The translations under genes were made by a program, and so were the position numbers. From positions 7,534,675 to 7,598,674 of the forward strand of contig CM017568.1 in the NCBI GenBank assembly GCA_007844125.1: 64,000 nt of DNA. Direction: 5' to 3'. The notes beneath the pieces are model-generated. The model made no database searches. It saw nothing but the letters and a program-made list of their open reading frames with translations, and was not told where the DNA came from. Below are positions 28,101-35,266 of this stretch, piece by piece (the first letter of the stretch is position 1; every line of letters begins with the position of its first letter). Origin of the DNA: Sinonovacula constricta. Taxonomy: Eukaryota > Mollusca > Bivalvia > Cardiida > Solecurtidae.

Positions 28101-31100
28101 CAATAACTCCTGAACAAACATTGCAATCTGAGTCATCTTATTACAGAGATCAATAACTCCTGAACAAACATTGCAATCTGAGTCATCTTATTACAGAGAT
28201 CAATAACTCCTGAACAAACATTGCAATCTGAGTCATCTTATTACAGAGATCAATAACTCCTGAACAAACATTGCAATCTGAGTCATCTTATTACAGAGAT
28301 CAATAACTCCTGAACAAACATTGCAATCTGAGTCATCTTATTACAGAGATCAATAACTCCTGAACAAACATTGCAATCTGAGTCATCTTATTACAAAGAT
28401 CAATAACTCCTGAACAAACATTGCAATCTGAGTCATCTTATTACAGAGATCAATAACTCCTAAACAAACATTGCAATCTGAGTCATTTTATTAGAGATCA
28501 ATAACTCCTGAACAAACATTGCAATCTGAGTCATCTTATTACAGATCAATAACTCCTGAACAAACATTGCAATCTGAGTCATCTTATTACAGAGATCAAT
28601 AACTCCTGAACAAACATTGCAATCTGAGTCTTTTTTATTACAGATCAATAACTCCTGAACAAACATTGCAATCTGAGTCTTCTTATTACAAAGATCATTA
28701 ACTCCTGAACAAACATTGAAATCTGAGTCTTCTTATTACAGAGACCAATAACTCCTGAACAAACATTGCAATCTGAGTCATTTTATTACAGAGATCAATA
28801 ACTCCTAAACAAACAATGCAATATGAGCTATTTAATAACAAAGAGCAGTAACTCCTGAAAAAAATAATGCCATCTGAGTGATTTTAACTTCATGCACCAC
28901 TAAAGATCAGTTCACTCATTCATGTCAAAATGAAGAATTCTGGGAATTGGAAAGAAGAAATAACTGTAAAAAAAGGAGTTTGTAGTGTAAGAAACTGCTA
29001 AATGGCAGCCAGACAGATTGACAAAACATGCCATTCCATAAAACAGCCCTTCAAACTTTTTTGTAGTCAATCTGGAGGGTCTCAAACCAAGTACCTTCAC
29101 TAACATGAAAAATTCTCTAGCTTACTAGCTAACCAGGTTGAGGCAACATTTTCCCCATCACTGAATACACAATAATTTTAGGTTATATATGTGCATATTG
29201 AAATACTTAATGCATAAAAGCTGGCCTTACACATAATATTATTAGATAATAACTCGCACATTTTGAAAAAAAAATGTTTTTAACTTTACCCAAACCCACA
29301 GCACTTCATAAAAATACTCATTCTTTGAAGGGTAAACGGGACTACTTTCTTCTTGTCAACACCAGACTGAAAGACCGTGTGAAAGCGAACAAAGGATTAT
29401 GGGCATGTAATCATTTCAAACATTGCTGATAATGCAACATTCTATGCAAATACAGTAATGCCTGTGTGTACATTAGTGCACTTTACATGTCATTTATAAT
29501 TATGTGTTTATTTGTAAAAATAAAATATAATAATATCTTTTCATTTATATGTGGAACTATTTTACAGAAGCACAAATCCTAAAAAGTGCCAGCTGTGAGG
29601 TGTCATAGTATGATAGTCACTCATAGTATTGGGGTGACAAAAAATGAGACATCACTGTCTAAGCATAGCATGTCTTAGTGAATGGTCAAACTCTGTCTCC
29701 ATGTCAAGAGGTCACATGCCTTTTCTAATGCAGAAACTTTTGCCACCTCAATGAAAAAAGGACAGAGTCTTTGATGAAGATTTGAATGAGATAATATTGT
29801 GATATTTTTCTAAATTACTTAACAATAAAGTTATACCTTAAAAAAATAAAATAAAAAAAACACGCTGTTTTGATTGTTTATATATCTAAGACTTAAATAA
29901 TGTGGCACATTTTCATATCGACAATAACATTTAACACAAACATGATCGCGTGCTTTTCAAGAAAACACTGGTACTAACTGTAGGATAGCCACATAAAACA
30001 GAGAAGGCGTGATGTGGCTGGTACCACTTATAAATAAATGCACTTCAGCTTGAAAGACAACCCTTGAACACTTGGGTGAATATGGTACCACCATTGTTGT
30101 GGCAATCATATTATGGCACCACCAGTTTTGTGGCAAACATTAATGCCAAGCATAGACCCACATCTCAAACTGTTCCTAGGTTATGAAAAGGACTCTTCAT
30201 TTACCGACACCTTCCATACACAGTAGCGTCAGACAGAATTCCTAAGACACAACATTTTCTGCAGTGCAGCATGTACTGTGTGTAGACTGTGCTCCATATT
30301 ACTGACTCCAAACCCATACACAATCTGTCTTTATAAAAACTACTTTTTTTCATATATTTTGCAGAGTTATAATTATTATTCAAGAAAGTTCTAAGTGTAG
30401 TACCACAGCATGTAGAGACAGGACAAGATATTTGTAGATGGGGCAGCACGGTATCTTCACAGTGAATCTAGCACTTTACCTGCTGTTAATGGTCATGGAG
30501 TTACTTATAAATTAAATTTTGGCCATGTGTTTGAATTCTCATCAGTAAATAAAAAAAAAAAGAATCATTCCTGCTACAGTAGAGTTATTCTTCATGCTTA
30601 CAAAGTTAGGTCATGTGGGTGCAGTTGCTGGTGGTTGGTTTGTGTGTGTGGTTTTGTTACAATGTACAAACACAAATATGGTCATAGTGGCAACATCCAG
30701 CTAATTATTGGTGGAGGAAGACCCCAGATTTATGTCTGCTTAAGTTTGGGTAGAACCACCGGCACATGCAGCTAAGCTGGAAAACTTCCCTATTTAACAG
30801 TTCTCGTCCCAACCGGGACTCAAACTCTATCTCCGCACTTAAGATCTTGCAAGGAGGAAGGCCAGACTTCTAGATCTTGAGCAAAGTCTGCAAGTTAAAG
30901 CACAGCTTTAGTTTGAAAATCTCGACTGGCAATAAAAGTCTTAGTTACTCAAAGTCTGCTTAGCAGGGACAGATCAGGCTTAGGCAAATTGTGTAGTCCC
31001 CCTGTCTGATCAGGATCTGCACTGGTTGCTCTTGAGTCTCTAGGTCTTGCTACCTCTGCATGATGTAGAAAGGAAAGGACTAAGTTTTTAACTTTTGGTT

Positions 31101-34100
31101 ACTGAGAAAACTGTAGCATTATGTCTAAGACTCTTAGCCTGCTTATTCATAAGGTGCAAATAGTGTAGATCCCTGAAGCTTCCTTCTTGGAGCTGTCTGA
31201 TCTTGATCTGCGCTCTTTATATCAATTCTTGGTATATGAAACTTTATAGGTAAAAATGTTAAATATAGAAGCATAAAAAAGAACATAGACTTAAGTATGA
31301 GCTTTGAACACAATATATCATGGTTAGAGTTTAAAGGGCTAATTGCAGCCATGGAATGCTGGCTTGTCTGTGATGGTAATCATGGCTATGTCGTTTTGAA
31401 TACAGACACGCACAGTCTGGCGATTTCCTGCTGACTTTATACTCTAGTTTCACTTACTCATAACATGCTTTGGGTGAATATATCGCTCCAAGTTAATTTC
31501 TGTTACAAGAACTTTTGTTAATGATTTATACATCGTAGCTAATACAAACAATTATATTCAATGTAAACTTGACATACTGATACACAAAGATTCTGAAATA
31601 TTGTAGAACTAGAACCAGATCAGTCAGTTTTATCTAATAGGATTAATTGAAGATCCTCATTACCTGTCATTGCCTAGTGGTTAGAGTAGCTGACTAGTAA
31701 TTTCTCAGCCCTCACCATGTGGGTTTGAGTCATTGTTGGGGCAAGAACTGTCATACGAGGTAGCTTTAAAGCTTACCTGCAGTATGCCAGTGTTTTTACT
31801 CAGATATGAGATTGGGGTCTTCCTCCACCAATAATTAGCTGGACATAATAGAACACTATTTGTTGTCATTATATCAAATATTATAGTAACAAATGCTACT
31901 TGATCTCGTTGAAATATAACTTATTATTTTTTTAAATGCCTTTTTAAAATATATCTTTAAAACATATTTTAGTTCATAGTCTATACATAAATTTTTATGG
32001 TCAGGTATTAAAGCTTGTGAAATTTATAAGATTCATTATAGAATAATGAAGAATAAAAATTCACCAATCATGAAGTTCAAAGATTAATGTCGAGTACACT
32101 TATGAATTCATATATTTGAAAATGCTTCCTAGGTGAGCTAATTAAATCCCGCATTCTCTCTAACTAATGTTACAACTTAAAGAAATTATCAATGTAATGT
32201 AACTTGCAAAAAATAATAATATGAATAATGAATACTGAATAAAAAAAAGCAAACTTAATTGCAATCTTGGTTACCAGAGAGTGTAGACTACTGAAGGGTA
32301 TCGCAGTAATGATAATAACTCAAAATTATTTATTGGTTACCAGAGAGTGTAGACTACTGAAGGGTATTGCAGTAACTATAATAACTCAAAATTATTTATT
32401 GGTTACCAGAGAGTGTAGACTACTGAAGGGTATTGCAGTAACGATAATAACTCAAAATTATTTATTGGTTACCAGAGACTGAGACTACTGAAGGGTATTG
32501 CAGTAACTATAATAACTCAAAATTATTTATTGGTTACCAGAGAGTGTAGACTACTGAAGGGTATTGCAGTAACTATAATAACTCAAAATTATTTATTGGT
32601 TACCAGAGAGTGTAGACTACTGAAGGGTATTGCAGTAACTATAATAACTCAAAATTATTCATTGTCATGTGGAAATAATTCTGATCTGTTGTTTCTTTTA
32701 TCCAAATCTTTGGCAGACATGAAAACTTCATGCCAAAAAATGTAGACAAGTGTCAAAATAAATAACTTTAGTCAATATATAATAATTACAATTTAAGATC
32801 AATACACAGCAACCTCCACCTACTACTATAATTATACTGTGCTACCTGTGCTTTATTGTTGTCTGAGACCAAAACTGATGATGCTCCTTCTGATATCTGG
32901 AAACCTCTGACTATTTTATAAGGCATAAAGAATGGTGCATTTAAACATCTCTGAAATCAGTAGTGTAACTAGGTCAAATCAGCACATGATCAGAGCAAGT
33001 GGCAAGCATGCTCCTCTCCTTACCCAACAAACACACAAATTTGGTGGTTTATCGAGGGGTACAAGTAAATATTTTGCACCTTAAAAATGATTGAGTAAGA
33101 CGTCACTGACATATGTGACAAGGTCTGCAGAGTTTTTTAAAGTGGTTTAATGGATTCAGAGTGATTGCTCTGCTGGATGAAAGAAACCACATAAGTGTCC
33201 AAATCAACATTGATTTCAAATGATTCGTGGATAATGTGTGGTGTTTCATATACCTGTTATAAACAGATCACAGTCACTTAAATGTACAGATTATTCTGTC
33301 ATTTTCTTCAAACTTTTACAGAAGAAAAATATCCTTTATTTGCATACTTCTTCCCTTGAACTGTATGGTGTAAGTGATCTCTATATAATAGGAATCCTTC
33401 TCTAAAGTCGCCTGGTAGAACTGTCAAAAAACGTGATACCACCAAGTTTGTTTGTGTTATATGTCAGAGGTCAGCAAAGTACTTAGTCATGTGATTGAGT
33501 GGGCGGAGCATTCTGGTATTTGTAGTCATGTTAATTTGAGAACAAGCATACCACCTTTTGAGCTGTATCACAAGGTGTTTAAATGGTATTATTTATGAGG
33601 TTTAATGCCCTGTTGACCTTTCGTGTGACTAAAAATGGTGGTTATAGCCAGTATGGTGACCGATTTGTTTGTTGATAAAGTATTGTATTAATGTATAATT
33701 AGATAGGTAATGGTCTATGCTATAAGATAACACAGATGAAATAACCACATTATAAAATATAGGTGGTATGTGTCAACCGACCACGTGGCACACTACATCC
33801 TTAATATTAGAGATGGGAATTTAAAAACTGCAGCAACTCATTGTTATCATGACAGAACACAAGTCAGTCTGCACATCACTTAACAGCAACATTGTCAAGC
33901 ACTTATTGCCACATACTGATAATGTTGATGAATAAGGGAGTTGGAGAAACTTCTCCATTCCTGAGAATTGTTTAATTATCATCATGTTACCAAACTTCTA
34001 CAGTCTCCTTAATTCTGTGGTGCATTTTAAAACTTTTAACAAGATATTTTGTAAATTTTAAGATGTTTCAGGCAGTTTTAAATCACTTTGGTAAATGACC

Positions 34101-35266
34101 ACTTTGGTAAATTAATCTTATATAGGGATCAGTCCGGTCGTTTCGGTAAATAGGTAAACATATGGTATAATACCTGATTGAGACGAATTCTTTATGTCCA
34201 CATGTGAAAAGATTTTCACACCTCAGCCTGTGACAGATAATTTAATCATTTATTTTTGTATGTATTATGATCAATAGTATCGGTAATGCTTAAAATTAGG
34301 TGGTGTATATTTATGAAATATTGTTGTTATTTCCCGCGTTTGTTGAACTGAAATTTTTCCTCATCCTAGCTGTTTATATTTTTACTTTATAATATAAGTC
34401 TGTAGAAGGCGGCTTCAATTTGTTCGCATGTCAGGGACATGACCTTCCAAATGAATTCATACTTTTCGCCTTTCTATATGCATGCTGTGTGGAGGCCTTC
34501 TTCCCGGTACTTTTATGATATGTTTGTTACAATTTAGTTACTGGTATCAGCAAAGATTAACTTTTCCAAATAGTTATAATATAACTTTAAATTTCTGACA
34601 TTTTCAATAAATAAATGATTAAATGATTAAATTACCTGTCTCGGGCTGAGGTGTGAAAATCTTTTTCACACGCGGACATACCCAATTCTTCGTCTCAATC
34701 ATGTGTTACACTATATGTTTACCTATTTACCGAAACGTCTGGACTAATCCCTTATAAGATCAATTTACCGAAGTGGTCATTTACGGAAATTACCGGTACC
34801 TGTTCAATCTCAATTGTTAAAAGTTAAAGGTACATACTAAAGTAGATAATGATAACAGGTAAGCTTTATTTTAAATATAAATCAAGACAAATCAATTTTA
34901 AATGTCAATTTTAGGTAATACTGACAAGTCAATATTTCTTTATTTTCCGAGACAAATAAATAAGCAGACAAAAGTTAGTGGAATAACTGTAGTCCTTATG
35001 TTGGTCATTTAATTCCGTTCGATTTGTCAATAAATTAAATGATAAAAAATCTACTAATCAATCAAGACAAGAAGTACAGGGATTCGTAAATCAGGTGGCT
35101 ACACCGTCAACAAAAGATCATTTTTTAAGATGTCAACAAATCCCTGTTTAATATTAACATATTTTATCATAAATACCGATGACAAATTGTGCAGACTTAC
35201 CCAAATCAAAATGGTGAAAACGATGACAAGTATACGTAAACAGAGTGTTTTCTGCGATCGATTCAT
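999..35266 (-). CDS. Tetraspanin family membrane protein, 5' four coding exons (3' part outside window)
   Basis: Spliced minus-strand gene: join of 35266-35201, 26631-26431, 5728-5654 and 1106-999. Every junction is GT-AG and phase 0, and the 150 joined codons read as one tetraspanin N-terminal half. Seen: a short cytoplasmic N-terminus (MNRSQKTLCLR), TM1 at about residues 10-34, a small extracellular loop at about 35-56, TM2 at about 57-77, a short cytoplasmic turn with AAKPDKLC, TM3 at about 90-110 ending AYAYIYRES, then the start of the large extracellular loop with the family-like TRALDFMQVE. The next exon should carry the CCG motif and lies at coordinates below 1, as do the rest of the loop and TM4. 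Known of the family: four-pass proteins that organise plasma-membrane or endosomal microdomains with integrins and other partners. TM2 ends GLVGA, without the cysteines often found there. I cannot assign an orthologue from this half. In-frame ATGs also exist upstream at 35287 and 35365; the 35266 start gives the short N-terminus usual for the family. Confidence 0.92.
1174..2003 (+). mobile_element. Non-autonomous pogo/Tigger-like DNA transposon
   Basis: The ends are inverted: CAGTAAAACCTCTC at the left and GAGAGGTTTTACTG at the right, each flanked by TA (1172-1173 and 2004-2005), as in the Tc1/mariner-pogo superfamily. Subterminal AACCTCTNAGCAGCAAC-type motifs recur near both ends. Inside is a fragment of a transposase DNA-binding domain (next entry). 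At 830 bp with no catalytic domain it cannot move by itself. It is CpG-rich inside a CpG-poor intron, which suggests a fairly recent insertion. Confidence 0.8.
1722..1832 (+). pseudogene. Pogo/CENP-B-type helix-turn-helix fragment
   Basis: A 36-codon open stretch reads SQKQSVTAIKLLEQGRSAQ then SIATELGCGRTQIQ and ends at TGA (1830-1832). Its spacing (IKLLEQG, then SIA-ELG-GRTQIQ) matches the N-terminal CENP-B/psq-type helix-turn-helix of Tigger/pogo transposases. There is no upstream ATG in a sensible place and no DDE domain, so it is a remnant that supports the class of the surrounding element. Confidence 0.65.
2712..2885 (+). repeat. tRNA-derived SINE, family B, degenerate
   Basis: An A-box-like TGGTCAAGTGG and a B-box-like GGTTCAAACCC are spaced as in a tRNA head, followed by a body with CTGGTTCTACCCAG. 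That body motif recurs in the copies at 12463, 30668, 31668 and 50333. Confidence 0.5.
3541..3610 (+). repeat. Possible tRNA-like SINE head relic
   Basis: TGTGGTTAACTGGTTAGA followed about 40 bp later by GTGAGCTCAATACC resembles decayed A and B boxes. There is no recognisable body or tail. Confidence 0.25.
4710..5345. repeat. Repeat element with a GC-rich hairpin and two TGACGTCA palindromes
   Basis: 4749-4805 folds into an imperfect stem (GACCGAGG...ATATGGCCC against GGGCCATAT...GAGGTC) around GAAGCGCAGCTGA. The phrase TTTACGGACTGG near 4732 and TTTATGGACTGG near 5307 mark similar ends. Two copies of GGATGACGTCAT lie near 5248 and 5316. The composition is more CpG-rich than the intron around it, consistent with an inserted element of a class I cannot name. 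Confidence 0.45.
5392..5636 (+). repeat. tRNA-derived SINE, family A, copy 1
   Basis: The tRNA-like head (CACCTGATAGTGCAATTGGTAGAGC) is followed by a body with GTGACTGGGTGTGGTATCATGCCAG and GTAAAGGCAG and an end GGTGGGACGATAAAACC. The same order of motifs occurs at 57879-58162 (+) and 18074-18330 (-). It ends about 17 bp from the tetraspanin exon 3 donor, in opposite orientation to the gene. Confidence 0.7.
5654..5728 (-). CDS. Tetraspanin coding exon 3 (TM3)
   Basis: 75 bp, 25 codons. The acceptor is CTGTTTCAG above 5728 and the donor is GTAAGT at 5653-5648. It encodes TM3 (YAVFLPLVLIALVFGGAYAY) followed by IYRES. A separate short exon for TM3 is common in tetraspanin genes. The exon is unusually crowded: a SINE ends about 17 bp past its donor, and the acceptor region is tandemly duplicated next to it. 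Confidence 0.88.
5705..5834 (-). repeat. Tandem duplication (2 x 65 bp) spanning the exon 3 splice acceptor
   Basis: 5705-5769 contains the first codons of exon 3 and its acceptor; 5770-5834 is an imperfect copy with the same order (TACTAGGGGGCAAGAATACGG, then CATACTGAAACAGACAACA). The outer copy keeps a TTTCAG acceptor and the first bases of the exon but has no complete exon after it, so it is a decoy acceptor in intron 2. Confidence 0.8.
6180..6520 (+). repeat. Dispersed repeat, copy 1
   Basis: It shares GCTAACTGTGCA, TGGCTCGGATAGGAA and AACAACATTTTCCGGGATCT with 36725-36921 in the same order. A 60-codon frame at 6331-6513 lies inside it and has no coding support. Class unknown. Confidence 0.4.
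7436..7724. repeat. 40-bp minisatellite, left block
   Basis: Tandem unit of 40 bp beginning AACACCCTATCTTGATCTTG, about seven copies with few differences. It is the same array as 8652-9095; a hAT element has split it. Confidence 0.9.
7725..8651. mobile_element. hAT-family DNA transposon, non-autonomous, inserted in a minisatellite
   Basis: The element begins TAGTGATGTCACGAT and ends ...CTGCATCACTA, short inverted ends of hAT type. The flanks carry a perfect 8-bp target-site duplication, GTTTCCAC, at 7717-7724 and 8652-8659. It is 927 bp long, holds only a BED-finger fragment, and is CpG-rich at its ends, suggesting recent insertion. The minisatellite resumes directly after the duplication. 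Confidence 0.92.
7882..8085 (+). pseudogene. BED-type zinc-finger fragment of a hAT transposase
   Basis: A 67-codon frame from ATG at 7882. Residues 17-24 (SSVWRFFG) and the CKLC at about 46-49 followed by a histidine about 14 residues later fit the start of a BED finger (aromatic residues, CxxC, H). The frame stops before the second histidine, and no RNase-H-like catalytic domain or dimerisation domain follows. In a hAT element this is the N-terminal DNA-binding part of the transposase, here a stub. Confidence 0.65.
8652..9095. repeat. 40-bp minisatellite, right block
   Basis: Continuation of the array at 7436-7724, about eleven units of 39-40 bp. Variants alternate: CCCTATCTTGATC units with CCCAAGTTGATC or CCCATGTTGATC units, suggesting a multi-unit period. 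Confidence 0.9.
9222..10734 (+). mobile_element. DNA transposon with 24-bp TIRs and TA target site, probably pogo-like
   Basis: The left end CCGTAAAGGGCTACAGAAAG and the inverted right end CCGTAAAGGGCTATAGAAAG match at all but one base over about 24 bp. Both ends abut TA (9220-9221, 10735-10736). The inside keeps one short coding relic (9979-10101) and a small internal duplication at about 9766-9840. No intact transposase. Confidence 0.75.
9979..10101 (+). pseudogene. Acidic C-terminal tail of a probable pogo-like transposase
   Basis: 41 codons ending at TAG: EYPEDEGKEDDFYKETP, then VKMTDIEFAKFFESDEEE and FNGS. An acidic tail with a FFESDEEE-like motif just before the stop is typical of Tigger/pogo-type transposases. 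The frame is closed upstream by TAA at 9973, so only the tail survives. Confidence 0.45.
11099..11255 (+). repeat. (ATC)n/(CATCAA)n and (CTG)n microsatellites
   Basis: CAT/ATC-rich low-complexity tract to about 11190, then a short TGCTGCTG tract at 11217-11252. Confidence 0.9.
11420..11522. repeat. Dispersed palindromic repeat, copy 1
   Basis: Imperfect hairpin: CAGTGTAGATCCAGATCAGA, a loop of about 20 bp, then TCTGATTAGTATCTACACT. Related copies occur at 16262, 18385, 21890, 23795, 30955 and 31135. Confidence 0.6.
12463..12695 (+). repeat. tRNA-derived SINE, family B
   Basis: A head with GTAGTGGTAAAGTGAACAG and GGTTCAAATTCC precedes a body with TCTGGCTGACCTACAGTG, TTCTACTCAGGCATTTGTCT and GGGACTGCCTCCTAC. 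The body matches the copy at 50333-50490 in order and spacing. Confidence 0.6.
12771..12790. repeat. (TG)n microsatellite
   Basis: Uninterrupted TG tract. Confidence 0.9.
13146..13248. mobile_element. Hairpin MITE with perfect 25-bp arms
   Basis: 13146-13170 and 13224-13248 are perfect inverted copies starting TTTAAAGGTGGTATCC, around a 53-bp centre that itself contains a small TAACCAA/TTGGTTA palindrome. TTAA lies at both ends. Partial copies at 40088-40112 and 49618-49665 show that it is a dispersed family. Confidence 0.75.
16262..16345. repeat. Dispersed palindromic repeat, copy 2
   Basis: AATAGTGCAGACTCTGATCAGA, a loop, then GATCTGGATCTGCAGT form an imperfect stem like the other copies of the family. 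Confidence 0.6.
18074..18330 (-). repeat. tRNA-derived SINE, family A, copy 2
   Basis: The reverse complement contains GGCCCCTAGCT, GGAACGCTCAAGCA, GTGACTTGGTGTGGTATCATG and an end AGGATGATAAACC, the same order as the copies at 5392 and 57879. Confidence 0.65.
18385..18470. repeat. Dispersed palindromic repeat, copy 3, degenerate
   Basis: GGCTGATCAGGGTCTACACT and, 54 bp on, GCCTGATCTACACTGT are two same-direction arms of the palindromic family. Confidence 0.4.
18684..18740 (+). repeat. (GAT)n microsatellite
   Basis: ATGATGATG-type tract with a few interruptions. Confidence 0.9.
19040..20060. repeat. ~157-bp satellite, six to seven units, alternating two types
   Basis: CAAAGGGGAATAA recurs at about 19115, 19271, 19429, 19586, 19743 and 19898. 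Units alternate between a type with AACTAAAAAAC and CATTCTTGTGCAC and a type with AATTCAAAAACGGAAC and GGTTCTTGTGCG. The real repeat is thus a dimer of about 314 bp. Confidence 0.9.
21890..21975. repeat. Dispersed palindromic repeat, copy 4
   Basis: GCAGCAAATAGTGCAGAT, a loop, then GGGCTGATCTGGATCTACAT and TGTTTGTC; the best-preserved outer arms in the family. Confidence 0.6.
23795..23880. repeat. Dispersed palindromic repeat, copy 5
   Basis: GCAGCCAAAAGTTCAGATCC and TGATCAGAC at the left, ACAGATCTGGAACTACAT and TTTGTC at the right; degenerate member. Confidence 0.5.
24480..25650. mobile_element. Probable decayed DNA transposon
   Basis: The right end, read inverted, is TACCGTAAAGTTTTATAGAT followed by AAGACGCATT and then a CCCTGCGAAG segment. 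The left end has AATGATAAGACGCACCCCC and TCTTCGAGG in the matching order. TACCGTAAAG is shared with the element at 9222-10734. The left terminus is too eroded to place, and no transposase frame remains. Confidence 0.45.
26431..26631 (-). CDS. Tetraspanin coding exon 2 (end of TM1, small loop, TM2)
   Basis: 201 bp, 67 codons. The acceptor is ...TTTCAG just above 26631 and the donor is GTAAGT at 26430-26425. It encodes LIGAAIFGFSIYLRVDYW, a short polar loop (INQYILASEELTAYQT) and TM2 (VYIFIGTGAAIIVFGIIGLV), then AAKPDKLCLIV. The pattern of glycines in TM1 and TM2 is the tetraspanin signature. Confidence 0.93.
26848..27740 (-). mobile_element. hAT-family transposon remnant beside a minisatellite
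   Basis: The ends AGGGCTTTTTCAG and CTGAAAAAGCCC are inverted. The flanks CTAATAAC (26840-26847) and CGAATAAC (27741-27748) match at 7 of 8 bases, fitting an aged 8-bp target-site duplication. The inside encodes the C-terminus of a hAT transposase on the minus strand. It stands at the left edge of the 50-bp minisatellite, and its flanks resemble units of that array (ATCTGATAACAAAGATC). Confidence 0.8.
26857..27177 (-). pseudogene. hAT transposase C-terminal dimerisation domain fragment
   Basis: 107 codons from ATG at 27177 with a stop at 26857. Residues 9-37 include DAVERGFSILNLLCTSLRSS and LGQEELSNL, the ERxFS...N...T..R..L....L..L pattern of the hAT C-terminal dimerisation domain. The upstream catalytic part of the transposase is missing. 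The last ~35 residues read through the transposon's end region and are not domain sequence. Confidence 0.75.
27741..28870. repeat. 50-bp minisatellite, about 22 copies
   Basis: Unit AGATCAATAACTCCTGAACA through GCAATCTGAGTCATCTTATT to ACAG, 50 bp. It is very regular between 27890 and 28490, with small deletions and TCTTTTTATT variants near both edges. Decayed units lie at both ends. The unit length varies and all frames carry stops, so it is not coding. Confidence 0.95.
30668..30850 (-). repeat. tRNA-derived SINE, family B
   Basis: The reverse complement has a B-box-like GAGTTTGAGTCCCGGTTGGG, then GTTTTCCAGCTTAGCTGCATG, GGTGGTTCTACCCAA, and GGGGTCTTCCTCCACCAATA, the clearest body of this family in the window. 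Confidence 0.7.
30939..31215. repeat. Dispersed palindromic repeat, copies 6 and 7
   Basis: Two members about 180 bp apart: 30955-31035 (CTTAGCAGGGACAGATCAGG ... TGTCTGATCAGGATCTGCAC) and 31135-31215 (AGCCTGCTTATTCATAAGG, AATAGTGTAGATCCC ... GTCTGATCTTGATCTGCGC). Confidence 0.55.
31668..31850 (+). repeat. tRNA-derived SINE, family B
   Basis: Head with TGCCTAGTGGTTAGAGTAGC (A box) and GTGGGTTTGAGTC (B box), then a decayed body ending GGGGTCTTCCTCCACCAATA and ATTAGCTGGA. Confidence 0.7.
32267..32660. repeat. 66-bp tandem repeat, six copies
   Basis: Units starting GGTTACCAGAGAGTGTAGAC at about 32269, 32335, 32401, 32465, 32531 and 32597. The unit is divisible by three and one frame has no stop, so it makes a repetitive 22-residue frame (LLVTRECRLLKGIAVTIITQ). 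The fourth copy has lost two bases, which breaks that frame. I read it as non-coding. Confidence 0.9.
34091..34788. mobile_element. Fold-back element with ~165-bp inverted arms
   Basis: 34091-34254 and 34609-34788 are inverted copies of one another. Matching landmarks, in order: GTAAATGACCACTT, GTTTCGGTAAATAGGTAAAC, GATTGAGACGAA, TATGTCC, GATTTTCACACCTCAGCC, and AATTTAATCATT. The 350-bp centre is AT-rich with no coding frame. I cannot identify a target-site duplication. Confidence 0.85.
35201..35266 (-). CDS. Tetraspanin coding exon 1 (start codon and most of TM1)
   Basis: 66 bp, 22 codons, from ATG at 35266-35264 to a tryptophan codon, followed by a perfect GTAAGT donor (35200-35195). It encodes a short basic N-terminus and the hydrophobic run LRILVIVFTILIW. 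The frame joins exactly to exon 2 (W then LIGAAIFG), which completes TM1. Confidence 0.88.

Larger units (their letters stand above)
26632..35200 (-). other. Tetraspanin intron 1 (about 8.6 kb)
   Basis: GT-AG intron between exons 1 and 2. It contains the fold-back element (34091-34788), the 66-bp tandem repeat, two SINEs, two copies of the dispersed palindrome, the 50-bp minisatellite and a hAT remnant, all listed separately. The rest (about 28.9-30.6 kb and 32.7-34.0 kb) is AT-rich DNA in which I see no coding signal. A GTAAAG near 29290 follows an open stretch, but exons 1 and 2 join in phase without it. Confidence 0.8.

Noticed and set aside
27741..28870. CRISPR-like array
   Set aside because: The whole 50-bp unit repeats; there are no unique spacers, and the DNA is eukaryotic and intronic.
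29284..29345. Extra tetraspanin exon before a GTAAAG donor
   Set aside because: Exons 1 and 2 already join in phase within TM1; an insertion here would break the membrane helix.
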